A stretch of DNA of 64,000 nucleotides, from positions 542,501 to 606,500 of the forward strand of contig VWZF01002940.1 in NCBI GenBank assembly GCA_013396755.1, read 5' to 3'. Below the pieces are notes generated by a model, which ran no database searches, was not told the origin of the DNA, and saw only the letters and a list, made by a program, of their open reading frames with translations. Positions 34,982 to 46,756 of this stretch are shown here, piece after piece. Each line of letters opens with the position of its first letter. Position 1 is the stretch's first letter. The translations under genes were made by a program, and so were the position numbers. Source of the DNA: Sclerurus mexicanus. Taxonomy: Eukaryota > Chordata > Aves > Passeriformes > Furnariidae.

Positions 34982-35425
34982 CATATCAATATAAGCAGCA
35001 AGAACTGTGAATGTATTCATATAAACAACAAGAACTGCCTTTAACTCATATTTTCAAACCATCTTCACTGGCATTTTCAACCTTACACAATGCATGTGCA
35101 ATCCTGCCCCTGGAAGGCTGGCGAAGTCCATGATTTCACCAGGACTTTACTCCAAGGTGTCCCATGACAGAGTGTACAACAGCACTCCAGGTGGTGAGCG
35201 ATGGTTGGGGGCGTGTGCTCCAAAAACACACACACTGTGCATTGAGTGCACCACTGCTGCTTGGGGAAAGGTGCTTTACAGTCACACACCCACAGACCTC
35301 GAGCCTTGGGCAGCTTGATTAGGAAAGAACTCGTGAACTCTTGCCATAAATTCCATGTGGAACACACAGCAGGGGTTTCCTTTTGGGTGGCAACGCGTGG
35401 TGCATCTCTTTCCTCCGGGGTGTTT
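34982..35425. other. Unique interval
   Basis: Nothing recognised apart from an imperfect ~30-bp repeat of a cataacaagaactg-like segment near 34985-35040. Confidence 0.45.
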
Positions 35426-35797
35426 GGAGGGGAGGGGAGGGGAGGNNNNNNNNNNNNNNNNNNNNNNNNNNNNNNNNNNNNNNNNNNNNNNNNNNNNNNN
35501 NNNNNNNNNNNNNNNNNNNNNNNNNNNNNNNNNNNNNNNNNNNNNNNNNNNNNNNNNNNNNNNNNNNNNNNNNNNNNNNNNNNNNNNNNNNNNNNNNNNN
35601 NNNNNNNNNNNNNNNNNNNNNNNNNNNNNNNNNNNNNNNNNNNNNNNNNNNNNNNNNNNNNNNNNNNNNNNNNNNNNNNNNNNNNNNNNNNNNNNNNNNN
35701 NNNNNNNNNNNNNNNNNNNNNNNNNNNGAGAGGAGAGGAGAGGAGAGGAGAGGAGAGGAGAGAAGAGAAGAGAAGAGAAGAGAAGAGAAGAGAAGAG
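35426..35797 (+). repeat. Purine pentamer array containing an assembly gap
   Basis: Left of the gap are four GGAGG units (35426-35445). Right of it come GAGAG units (35728-35760), then seven AGAAG units (35761-35796). All are purine-only on the plus strand and share a 5-bp period, so the missing DNA is almost certainly more of the same array. The unit becomes progressively poorer in G from left to right. Confidence 0.93.
35446..35727. other. Assembly gap, 282 N
   Basis: A run of 282 undetermined bases. The true array length is unknown. Open frames that cross it are artefacts. Confidence 0.99.
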
Positions 35798-36284
35798 CTT
35801 CCCCACTGCACTTGAGCAAAGGCCCTTCGGTACAACCTGGTGTTTCTTACTCCAAGCAATCACTTTTCCAGCCTGGGAAAACATTGTTCTTTCCTGTCAC
35901 TGTGGTTCGGAGGGAAGGAGGGAGAGGGAAAGGTAAGAGAGGATGGGGGGAAGAGACCAGCAAAGGGCCGACCCAGCCCCCTGAATTCCTGTTCTATTTA
36001 TTGCCCTCAGACAGCCATAATTTATTAAAGCAAACTACCTGGCACCAGCAGACGAACTCCCAGTCTCTGCTCTCCATTACCACAGCGAGGAGAAGGTCTC
36101 TGGGATAAATTCCAAATGCACATAGGTGAAGGGATCGATGAGGGGGGGAAGGAGAGCAGATTAATCACCACTTGGGTGCTGCTCTGCCCCCAAAGCTGCT
36201 CCAGTTAATCCCCACCACTGGGAGCTTAGTCTAATCCAGCCCCATACAGGTGTTCCCAGGCTCGCCTTGGATGACCTGAGCCTG
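35798..36284. other. Interval with nothing recognised
   Basis: A donor-like GTAAGA at 35932 follows a purine-rich run. Without coding or acceptor support I do not call an exon. Confidence 0.4.
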
Positions 36285-36530
36285 GTTTTAATTGCTTAAC
36301 AAACATAATTTTATTAGAGAGATAAAGATACAGCTCCCACTAATAAGCTGGCTTCAAAATATAAAGAGCCTTTCAAGATTGGATTTTTAGCTCGCTCGCT
36401 GCTCTTTCTTTAGTATCTAATTGATTTTCTTGACATCTCTTTAGCCTGGCATCCTGCCTGCCTAAGTACTTTATCTGACCTTCAGGCTCTGTGCCAGCTA
36501 TCGACCCAGTCCCTCCCCTGGCTGGGTTGG
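36285..36530. promoter_or_regulatory. Putative enhancer-like block
   Basis: Repeat-free DNA dense in homeodomain- and GATA-like cores: ataattttattagagagata, aagatacagctcccactaat and agtatctaattgattttctt. It is the clearest of the enhancer-like segments by motif density. Conservation must be tested by alignment. Confidence 0.3.
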
Positions 36531-39500
36531 AGCTGCTCTCCCAACTTTGATAAGGGATAATGTACCAGTGCCAGCGAGGCAGGAAGTCAATGGCCACCAA
36601 ATTTCCATCATCCTGCTCTCTCTATCTACCTCTAGGAGCATCCTGAAATCAGATCCTCAGCAGGGCCATATGTGCTCGTATTCCGAATTTCTCTTCCAGG
36701 AAATATTTTACCAAAAAAAAGAAAAAAAAAATCCTTGAATGAGAGTGTTTTGATTGAATTTTCAACGCAGAGCTAAAATAAAGCTTTTCTGAAATAGAAG
36801 CAAACTTGAGCTGTTAAATAAAATATCAAAACAAAAAGAAGGGGGAAAAAGGAAGTTGGATTTTTCGGTAGCATCTCATGCGCCTGAGTCAATGAAAATA
36901 TTTTCGAGGCAAGTTAAAGGAAGTTATTTGTATCCTTAATAGCACTGCCAAGGCAGAAGGTTGTTATAAATTACTGACAGCAAAGCACAGCACAAAAGTA
37001 AAACGGGGGAGAAAGAATGACCACAAAACCTGCTAAACTATTGCAGTAGCAACAGGCAAGGTTAAGTGTCCCCAAATCCCACTTTCCTCGTGGCCACATG
37101 ATGGGAGCCATTGAGCAACCTGAAGATAAGACTGACTTAGGCTGCTCCCAGCAAGTTCTGAAGTGCCTTCTAAAAGGCAGAAGGGAGCACATGGATCATC
37201 TCCTGGATGCCTCTGGTTCAAACGGCAATACAATGTACAATTTCGGGGCTCAGACCTCCACGAGAGCAGCAGCCAAAGCCCTGAGAGGGACAAGGGGGTT
37301 TGCAGGTTCCAAAGAATTGCTCTGATTTTTCCAGTGGAGTCTTTTAAATGTTTTTTGGGGTTTTTTTTTGTTGGTGAGTTGGTTTAATACCCCCGCAAAG
37401 ATGCAGTGAAGAGCTGTGGTGTCGTGGTGGAACTCAACATTTGGGGGGCACTGGTTGAATCCTGACACTGCTCAAAACATTGTTGACAACTGTTGAGGCC
37501 TTTGGTCTCCCCGAAACGCGGACAAGGAACACTGACAGATAAATGCATGAAAAACTGTACGTAAGGACAACTGTTACAGAGCAAGACAAGCACCACAGAC
37601 AGACAAGAGCCACATTCAGGAGACACTGCTGCCCTGGGGCTCCTGCTGCTCCAGAACCAGCCCAGCCAAGGCACAACTGTCAGCAAAACATGCACGAAAA
37701 TATCCTGCATTTATATGCTCCTTATATTTGCTCCAAGCAGCTAAAATAGACCCCGTTTTGAAAGTTATGCTTATCAGCCCCCCACGGAGAGGTAGGGATT
37801 AGCAGGAGAGTAAGGAGAAGTACTTAAATCACAAATTCTTGTAAAGAAGAGGTTTTTTTCTCTTCTTTAAAGAGGTAATAAACTCAGCTGAGGGAAAACT
37901 TCATCAGGGAAAATTAGGGATTTTTCAAGTGACGAGGCAAATGTTACAAACAGCCCTTTTTCACCCCCCAGGAAAATCCCCTGGGTCATATCCTACCCTC
38001 AGATATTTAGGAAACCTCCTACCCTTCACCTTCCCTGCAAGCTGCTGTGTCTCCCCACCTTGCCGGTACCAAGCCCTGTCATTTTACCATGGACTCATCT
38101 GCTCCCTTCCGAAGGAATAAGCAAAAGGTTTTGTGGATTGATCCACTATTTGAAGTCCCGTGGCTTCCCAGGGAGGCAGGGCAGGAAGACGCCTGGCAGA
38201 CGGACGCCTTGGCACGGGCTGAGCCTGGCTCGGGTCCTGGAGCATAAAACAAATGGCTCTGACAGCGAGGTGAGCGCTGAAGGGAAGGGAACCAGCGGGG
38301 CCAGCGCTCTGGGGCTGGGGCTGAAACCACGGCGCCGAGCCAAGGGCGCCTCTCCACCCGCACTCCCCAGCTTGGTGTGCTGCACCAGCTTCTCACTGGG
38401 CTTCCCCACTTTCTGCTCACGTGAACGAGTTGGAAACAAGGAAAGTGAGGAAGGATCCTATCACGGGTCTAAGGGCTGCTGAAGTGCCCGCTGATCCACC
38501 TGGAAGGGGGAAATCCCACAGGGACTGCCATGGGAATGGTCACCAGGCTGGAGCTCAGGTGGCTGTGACCCCTCAGCCTCCCTGTGGGAGCAGCCAAGGA
38601 ATTGGGGTGTGGAGGGGGATGAATGAAAACTTAAAGGATGTTCTGAAAAGTAGCTCAGGAGCAGTCTGGACTCAGGACCGTGATGGAGTGGGATGTGGGG
38701 CCAGGGCTGAGTCTGGTTCCTTTATCTCCAGGGGAAGGACTAATTTGCTTTAGTTGCAATTAGCCCTTTGTCCCTTCCAAGTGCTGACATTTAGTGCAGA
38801 TTTATCCGTTTCTGTGCCTGTACCTGGGACAGGCTGGGCATTTGGAGCCAGTGGCTTTTCTTTATTGTTGTTGCTAAAGACACGAGCTGAGCAAACGTGC
38901 CCTGGGAACCCCGAAATCCCACAGAAACCTCACCAGGGCTGGAAAACCTCCGTGTCATCAATGACCAGGGTATTCAGTGCCAAACCTTCAGCTAGAGAGG
39001 TGTGGGTGGATGAGCTCCTGCTTTGCTTTTCCTTTCAGGAAAAGGAACAATCCTGTTCAGCACAATTCCAAGTGACTGATTGTCAGGGAAATGTCACAAG
39101 GTAGAAGTTTTCACAAGGTTTTGCTAAATTGTTTCATTGAGAGGTTTGAGAACTTACAGACTATTCCAGTGGCAAATTCCTGTTTCATAATCGTGTTCTG
39201 AAAGGGCTTTTTCCTCTCTCTGGTAATTTTTTTGCCTTTAGTTTAGTGATTTTTTAAGTTTAGGCTGGCGTGCTTTTCAACAGAGATATTACTTAAGGGA
39301 ACTTAATGCAATCAAACTGAAAATTTGGTTATTAACTCTGCATCACACAAATGCAGAGTGAATTTTCAGACTGGGACAATCTGCTCCTATTTCCTGTTAT
39401 TTCTCTTCTCTAAGCAATCCCTGACTTTGGGGGTTTCATCTTCATTGTGATCCCATCCTGTCTCAATTCCATGTTTTCACCCACCCCATTACACTATTTC

Positions 39501-41730
39501 CTGACCTCATATTAATTATATGAATATATAAATGCTTGCTTTTCTTTATTTATCATTCCTTAAATTCCTGATTTCCTTATTTCTCCTCTTTATGATCCTC
39601 TCTTACACAACTTGCTCTGCTGATGTTCCCCCCAATCTGGAATTTTCTACATATTTTATATCCACACAGGGACTCCCCAATAGTCTCTAGAAACCACAAT
39701 TAAGTGTACTACCAGATTTTAGATGAGACTCGCCCAGCTGGGTCTGCAATGACACCATTCCCCCTTTTGTACAGGATGGGACAGTGCAGCTTCACCACCT
39801 CTGAAAGGGATAGAAATCACTGTGTGCTCAAACACAAACACCACTCAAGGGTGTTGAAAAGAATTAAAGGACAGAACACTTCTAGGCACTACCCCTTCCT
39901 TTTCCCATTTCAGGACCTACCACAGATTTGAGTATTATAACTTTAGCAAAAATAAAACCAGCAACTCTCCCATGGACGCAATTTTGAAATCTTAACAACA
40001 CAAAGCCCAGCAAAACCCCTTATTTATTTTAATGGGAGCAGAAGTTTCCTACACAGCTTAATGTCACCATGAGAATACACTTAATGAGTTGATCACATCC
40101 TCACTTCTTAGGGATCTGGCTCAAGCTGGGCTGAACCCGCAGGGGTGAAATAAGTGCCTCCTTCCCAAGAGCCATGGGAAATCACAGCAGAACTTCGCCA
40201 CGCTCTCCAGTGTTGGCTCTTGGACTGGCTAAAGGGGCAGATTTATTCAGCCTGTACAGCCCCTGCTTCTGCTGCAGCATCCTCAAAACCCATGTCTGTA
40301 TCTCTTTCACGATGACTAAATTTCTCCCCAAAGAGACTTTGATCCATAAAAGTGCTGCTTTAATCATCGTTGACTTAATGATTCTTTTGCAATGTCAATT
40401 AAACGGGATGAAGAATTAAACCATTTACAGAACACGAGGACCTTTTAAATTACACATTTCAAAAATATTATTTAAAATTCTGGTTATATAATCCTTTTAG
40501 AACTGTCAGAGAATAATGCTGCTCCAACACTTGACTCATTACTCATGCCAGTGCTTGTTGGAACTCGGAGAGTTGGCAGGTATTTCAATACCAAACTCAC
40601 TGGAAGGGAAGAAATTAGGGAAACCAGGAGTGGGGGGCACACACCCCATTCAGGTGAGGGAGCCTGTTAGACATGAAGCTTTACATTGCCAATGGCCCGA
40701 TCATATACCAAGTTCAGATTCCTATAAATTAAGCCGTACACCAATGTGGGTTTCCACTTTTGTTCATGGAAAATACACTGAGCTGTTTTTGCTGGGAATG
40801 TTTCTCCTCCTTTCATCCCGTTCTACCCTTTCCCATCCGTCCCTCCTCACACCCACACATGGAGCACCTCTGAATGGGTGTTTACTCCTGGCTCCTTCAC
40901 TTAATTCCTGTAGGAAGTTGCCTCCAAACTGGAAACTGCCTTCACAATGCCATGTTTTCCACCAAAATGTGCTGTGGGGTATTTATTTCAGCACAGCCAG
41001 TCGCCTGCTCTCTCTTTGAGAACTCACTGCTGCTGCCTCTCTGATGGGAAACGGGATGAGAGGTTTTATCCAGGACCTGGAGGAATGTGGGATCTCCCCT
41101 CGAGGGGAACACACTCAAATAAGCCCAAACACACACAAGAAAGGCCCCTTTGGCTTCTGCAGGTCACGGTGTTGGTCATGTGAAAATCAGGGGCGAGCTT
41201 TATCACCGAGGCACTAAATAAAACCTCCCGGATTCTCTGGGGACAAAAGGCACCATTCATGGGTCCTCTGTGCCCAACAGCCGTCGTGCAACCCCAGCAC
41301 AAACCAGCAGCAGGCAGGAAGGGAGTGGCAGGCAGCCAAGCTGCTAGGACCAGCTCTGGCCACGCTGTCCAGCACTATCTCCAGAGGGTTTTATCCTGTA
41401 AAGCCTCGTGGTGGCCGTGGAAGACTCACTGCCAACCCCACTGCTCTGCCAGCCCTGCTCACTCATGGACACAACCTGGGAACGAGTGTGATCCTTCTCT
41501 CGCTCCTCCTTTTATATACATGGATTCATTTAAAACTATAAAACAGGGCATGTGAAAGCAGAGAGGCTCAAGAAACACTTAAAAACCCCAAACCAAGTCC
41601 TGAAATGTTTTCACTTTTAATACACATATTCCTTCAAAGACCCCCCCCGACAGGGTTCCCGTAGCCAGTCTGTCACCACGGGCTCACTGGTTGGCACAGC
41701 TTTAGGAAGTGCCAGTATTGAACAGGACTG
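36531..41730. other. Long interval without gene or mobile element
   Basis: Five kilobases with no CR1 I can identify. It contains A-rich runs near 36713-36731, a T-rich run at 37350-37372, and an AP-1-like tgagtca motif near 36886. No exon is supported. The unusual absence of CR1 may reflect selection against insertions. Confidence 0.4.
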
Positions 41731-41864
41731 GCACAGAATTATGGAATGTCATCAAGGTCCATCCAGTCCAACCCCTGGCCCTGCACAGACACCCCAACCA
41801 CCCCACCCTGTCCCTGAGGGCATTGTCCAAACACTCCTGGAGCTCTGGCACAGAGGAGAAACAA
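41731..41864 (-). mobile_element. CR1 LINE 3' fragment (type B)
   Basis: Left edge gcacagaattatggaatgtc, then aaggtccatccagtccaacc, ccctggccctgcacagacac and cattgtccaaacactcctgg. The block encoding ttgggagggacccac has been lost, leaving a short internal deletion near the 3' end. Confidence 0.93.
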
Positions 41865-43304
41865 GACCTGTGAGACCAACCCTGCAGCAGAGAGAGTCAG
41901 AGATCCCAAAGCCCAAGCTGAGATAGTTTATCTAAAATAAACTCAACCTTTTTTTTCCCTTGCACATTTTACAAGACGAGGTACTGCATCCTTATAAGAC
42001 ACTAAAAAGATAAAATGAACCTGCTCAATGCCACACATGGCTGGAAAACACTAGGAGGATGGACAAAAGGAACCAAGAATTTCCCACACGTGCACACAAG
42101 CCTTTTATTGTTATAAGTAGAATGTGGAAGGTTAAATGAGGAAAAGCCTCCAGATAGTCCTGGAAATAATTTCAGAACTATCACAGCCATATTTAAACAA
42201 GAGGATGGTAACAAGTCATGTCTCAGCAAGGAGTGATAGTGGTTTCTGATGTTATCCCAACCACTGAGCCATTCCCCCCCGATACCCCAGTGCATCCCTC
42301 CCTGGCAGGGCAGCAATGTGCACCATCCTGCTGTGGAACAAAGGCTGTTGTACATTCCACACAAACAGTGCTGGTGCTCTGTAGCTCATTTCTGAAATGT
42401 TCTCAAACCCTGTTGCCTGCTGAGCTCCCATCTGAGCACGAACAACCAAAGAGCAATTCCTTGGAAAATCCAGTGAGTTAGTATGGAACTCTGGGACAAT
42501 GTTCCAAACTATAATTGCCACATTTTAAGGAGAGAAAGAATAGAGAAAAATAAATATCGCACCAATTGTTTACTAGCCTGACTATAGATTTTGGGTGGTT
42601 CCTCAAAACAAGGCACCCGGGACATCTTGCAGCAGCAGTTCATGGTTCTGGGTTCTAACCACCCCCCTGGGAGGGCAAACACCTCCAGGAGAGCTCCAAA
42701 AGCAGAAGGTGTGTGATGTCCCAGCTAATCCTGCTCACAGAGTGGCCTCCTGGTTTGAATTGCTGCTGTGAGTGTGTCTGAACCACGAGTCCAGCGCTGG
42801 GAGAAGCACATTCCCCTTCCTGCCCATCCTGGCTCATGAGCTCTGGCAACAGCTCAGAGCAGATACCCGGGGCCAGGAGGTCCAAACACGTCCAGACGAC
42901 ATCAGCTGGGACTGGTTTGTCAAAGCTCTTGTGCACCACCAGCTTGAGAGTGTTTTTTCTGATGCCCCACTGTATGGATCAAAAGCCAGTTGAGAGGACC
43001 ACTGAAATTTAACTCTTACCAAAGGGGTGTTGAAAAGACATCCCAAGGTTCACACCATGGCAGCTCCACCCTCTCTTCATCCTCCTAACCTTCTGGACAG
43101 GTTTCCAGAGCACTTTGGAGGGGTGTCATTGCTCTCTAATGGCTGATGTGCACTCAAAGTTAGGGATTCCCATGGTGTACTCCAGCCTTTGGTTTGACAG
43201 CTGGGAATAGGCAGGAGCTGCCATCCAGCAAAGAACCAAAGGGATCCTGCCCCTCTGCTCAGCCCTGGCAGGCACATCTGGGTCCAGCAATGGCATCCCC
43301 AGAT
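41865..43304. other. Interval with nothing recognised
   Basis: Unique sequence. No exon or known repeat. Confidence 0.45.
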
Positions 43305-43735
43305 CAGGAGGGCTTAGAGCTCCTGGAGTGGGTCCAGGGGAGGGTGACAAAGATGGTCTGGGACCTGGAGCATCCCTGGGAGCAGGGAAGGCTGTCCAGC
43401 CTCCAGAGGGGACACTGAGAGGGGACATGCCCATGTCCATCAGCGCCTGCAGGGAGGGGGCACAGCAGGGACCAGGCTTTGCTCGGGGTGCCCGGCCATG
43501 GGGCAAGAGGGACAGGCAGGAACTGATGCCCAGCAAGTCCCACCTGGACATGGGGCAGGACTTCTTTGCTGTGTGGGTGACGGGTTGCCCAGAGAGGGTG
43601 CGGAGTCTCCCTGACTGGAGATGTTCCCTCTGCACGCAGTCCTGAGCCATGTACTCTGGGATGGCCCTGCTGGAGCAGATGCCCCACTGTGGTCCCTTCC
43701 AGCCTGGCCCATCCTGGGATCCCGGGACCTGGCTC
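43305..43735 (+). mobile_element. CR1 LINE 3'-UTR fragment (type D), long diverged copy
   Basis: Contains gagctcctggagtgggtcca, ggacctggagcatccctggg, gcccagcaagtcccacctgg, ttctttgctgtgtgggtgac, gttgcccagagagggtgcgg and agtctccctgactggagat, then tgatggccc-like and ggtcccttccagcctggccc near the terminus. It is the only copy of this class here, and its divergence suggests age. Confidence 0.88.
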
Positions 43736-46704
43736 ACATTGACAAGGACGGTCAGGCTGCAGATGCTTCACCAGCAAACCCCTCTGAGGGCAGGGCTGGA
43801 GGGCAGCTGGAGAGCCACAGGGACGTCCAGGTGAGGACCCCAGCATGGAGCAGGGCAAGCTCCAGGCTGGGAGCAGCTCCCAGCAGCATTCAGGAGTTCC
43901 CAGGATGGACTTTGCCCTGGTAAATCCCGCCCTGTGCAGGTTGTGCCATGTAACACTAACCCAGATAACGGGATAAGGACACGGAGCTGCTTTGCAGCTC
44001 ACCCCTGATTAGGAGAGTGCTTGGCACTGATGCCAAATCGCTGCTCTGCTCCAGGAATGATCAGCAGCACCCAGCGAGGACTGAACTGAGCCCATCCGTT
44101 TCCCTGCCTATGAAACACGAGAGTTTTTTCCCATCTGTTTTCATTAATCTCATCATACACAAATTAACAGGATATCATGTCTTGTTTGGCCGAATTAATG
44201 CTTTAGTTACATCAAAACCTTTCTGTTCTCTACAAGAAGTGCTGAACGCTTCCAAACCCAATATTTGGTAGATCAGGACACACAACCCACCCCACTGAAA
44301 TGCAGACACTCCTTCTGACCAGAGTTAATGGCATTAATGTCCCTTGTTGGGAGCAAAGCCCGGGCCTTATCTCTGACGTGGGCACATAACCAGATTTACA
44401 CGCCCAGAGCTCCCGTGGCACCTTGGCTTTCAAGGTCACAGGTCACACTGCAGAGAAGCCAATCTGCAGACACCTTTCCACATGTCCTTAAATCACAGGC
44501 AACGGCAGGGGTTGATCTCTGTGTTCGCAGAGCACACGGACACGCTCCAAATATCAGCCATATCCTTATGTATTGCATTGCCTTTCCCGTCAATGCTGCC
44601 TGTTTCACCACCCCTCTGGCTGCTGGAGAGCACAGCAAACAATCCCAACAAGTGTTTGAGCATTTCCTTCTGCCTAAAGGTGTTACCACCACTCCTTTTC
44701 CAAGAGTTCCACTGAAAACCCAGGCAGAGCAAAATCAAACCTAATACTCCTCTTGGTTAAACCAGGCTGCATCTAAAGCATGTTTAGAGGAAACCACTAT
44801 TTCATATATCCAGTTTCTTCTTGGATCCAACAAAAGTTATTTCTGTCAGGAAACAGGATCCTATATATGAAATAAATCCTAAATATGAAATATATCCTAT
44901 GTATGAAATGTGACACGTGGGCACAGCACAAAACCACTATCAGACTTTACTCTGCTCCAGGATTTCTTGGCCTTCAGTGAATGAACTGCTTCCAGGACAC
45001 AAAAATGGAGATCACCAAATAACTGTGAGATCAGGTGAGTCCTGGAGGACTTCTCCATCATTTGTGTGACAATGAGCACCTGCCTGTACCGCTGGAGTTC
45101 TCCTGGACATTTGCAGCAGCTTAAACCAACAGAAGGAAAAAGAAACTAATCTTGTGGCCATCCTCATACAGTGCCTTAGACCAAAGAGCTACAACTCAAT
45201 TCTCCAAACCAGTTTAAAAACTCTATTATGATGAATTTCCTTGTTAAAAATAAATAAATAACCCAGGATGAATAAGCTGAAGCCCTTTTACAAGCTCTTA
45301 AAAACTGTGCTATGGGCTAGATCTTAGATTAATGTTTGTGATGCACACTGCAAACCTGCAAAGCATTTCTGTAATTGCTAAGCATTATTATTTTTATTAC
45401 TGCAACAGATGGAACCCATCCATCTTCGTAGATAATATCTCATAAATGATTCATTACTCCTCCTTGAACCTGAAGTCTTTTCTACTCTGCAGATCCATGG
45501 GAAGTAACTATTAGGAGGCTCCATGCATAAAATAGCACATAAACTAGCTAATGTCTCCCAAAAGCAGGAGTCTTGCTAATATTCACCCCCACAGTGTTCC
45601 TGTTCCTCTCAGAATCTCTTACTCCTGGGGGATCCCCCTCGTTCCCCATCACCTCCAGGTGATGTGAAATCCCACTAAAAACCAGGGGTGAAGTTCACAG
45701 TTTATATTCCTGACATTGATGTCAAATACGGACCGGGAAAATGCTTTATTAGAGATACAAACAACTCCCAAAAAACGCAAGATACAGTTTTATAACACCC
45801 CATTCTTGGCTTCGGTCCCCAACAGAACAGAGCTCTGTGATCACACTGCCCATCTCCCCCGTGCCAAATAACTTCTGGACCAACTGTAATCCCATCACCA
45901 AGCCAGGTAGACATCTCACAGATATCATTTTCCATCAGCTTAATGAAAACTGATGGCTGGGAGAGAAAAGAAGGACACAAATTGATGCTGCCACTGGTGA
46001 CAAGGTACCAGGGGGGGCTCACCACTCCTGGGCTGCCTCTGGCCATGCAGACACCGGGCCAGACTCAGACATCTCCTGCCCACTTTATAAACAGGCCACT
46101 GAGGACGCTTGGCATGAAACAAAGCCCGTCTAAAAGTGTATTAAAGGTTGGCACAAGCAAAGGAACCCTCATGGTATCATATTTAAAACGTGGAAAAATT
46201 CTGATTTACACACAAAAAAACCCTCATTTCTTGGCTTTTTGGAAGAAAACGAATTGAGAGAAGCTAAACCCACCACAAACAGCTGGATATTTTGATACTG
46301 AGCGGGTTTAGGCTCAATTTTAATGCCACTTCTTTCTTAGCTCAGGATTTGGGGTGTTTGAGTAAGGATGTCACACACAGCTTGGTTTTCAGAGTGGTCA
46401 CCCCATGACAACAAGATTCAAGCACATCCGAAGTTCACTGGAAATCTTAAACCTCATCAACAGCAAATACCAGGGAAATTAGAATTATTGTGAGTGTTTA
46501 TGCCATTTTATTTAAAATACAACAAGCTACACAAGTGAAAACTAACAGGACCCTCCCAGACAAACAAAGCCTGATGGTCAAGATAATATTCTGTGCCATG
46601 AGAAGCACGACACGCAGAGAATGAGACACCAACAGCTTTGTGTGGACCTCTGGAACTCCAAACCCTGGGCCTGGGCTAACCAGGGAAGGATTTGTGCAGC
46701 CCAA
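43736..46704. other. Interval with one short tandem repeat
   Basis: Apart from the 18-bp repeat at 44858 nothing is recognised. A donor-like gtgagt occurs at 45037 without coding support. Confidence 0.45.
44858..44911 (+). repeat. Three-copy 18-bp tandem repeat
   Basis: Three consecutive 18-bp units, each starting atccta and containing tatgaaat, with a few substitutions between units. Confidence 0.9.
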
Positions 46705-46756
46705 TGAAGACCCCTGACCTTGGAGGACTTCTCCTACCTAAACGATTCCACAGGCA
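46705..46756 (+). mobile_element. CR1 LINE extreme 3' end, remnant
   Basis: cccctgaccttggaggactt, ctcctacctaaacgattcca: this matches the terminal block seen at 23030-23065 with several substitutions. Only about 50 bp is left. Confidence 0.7.

Noticed and set aside
35083..35936. Several long frames of up to 258 codons
   Set aside because: They run through the N gap and the purine pentamer array and are artefacts.
37208..37222. B-box-like ggttcaaac suggesting a tRNA or SINE
   Set aside because: No A-box at the right distance, no cloverleaf and no poly(A) or SINE tail.
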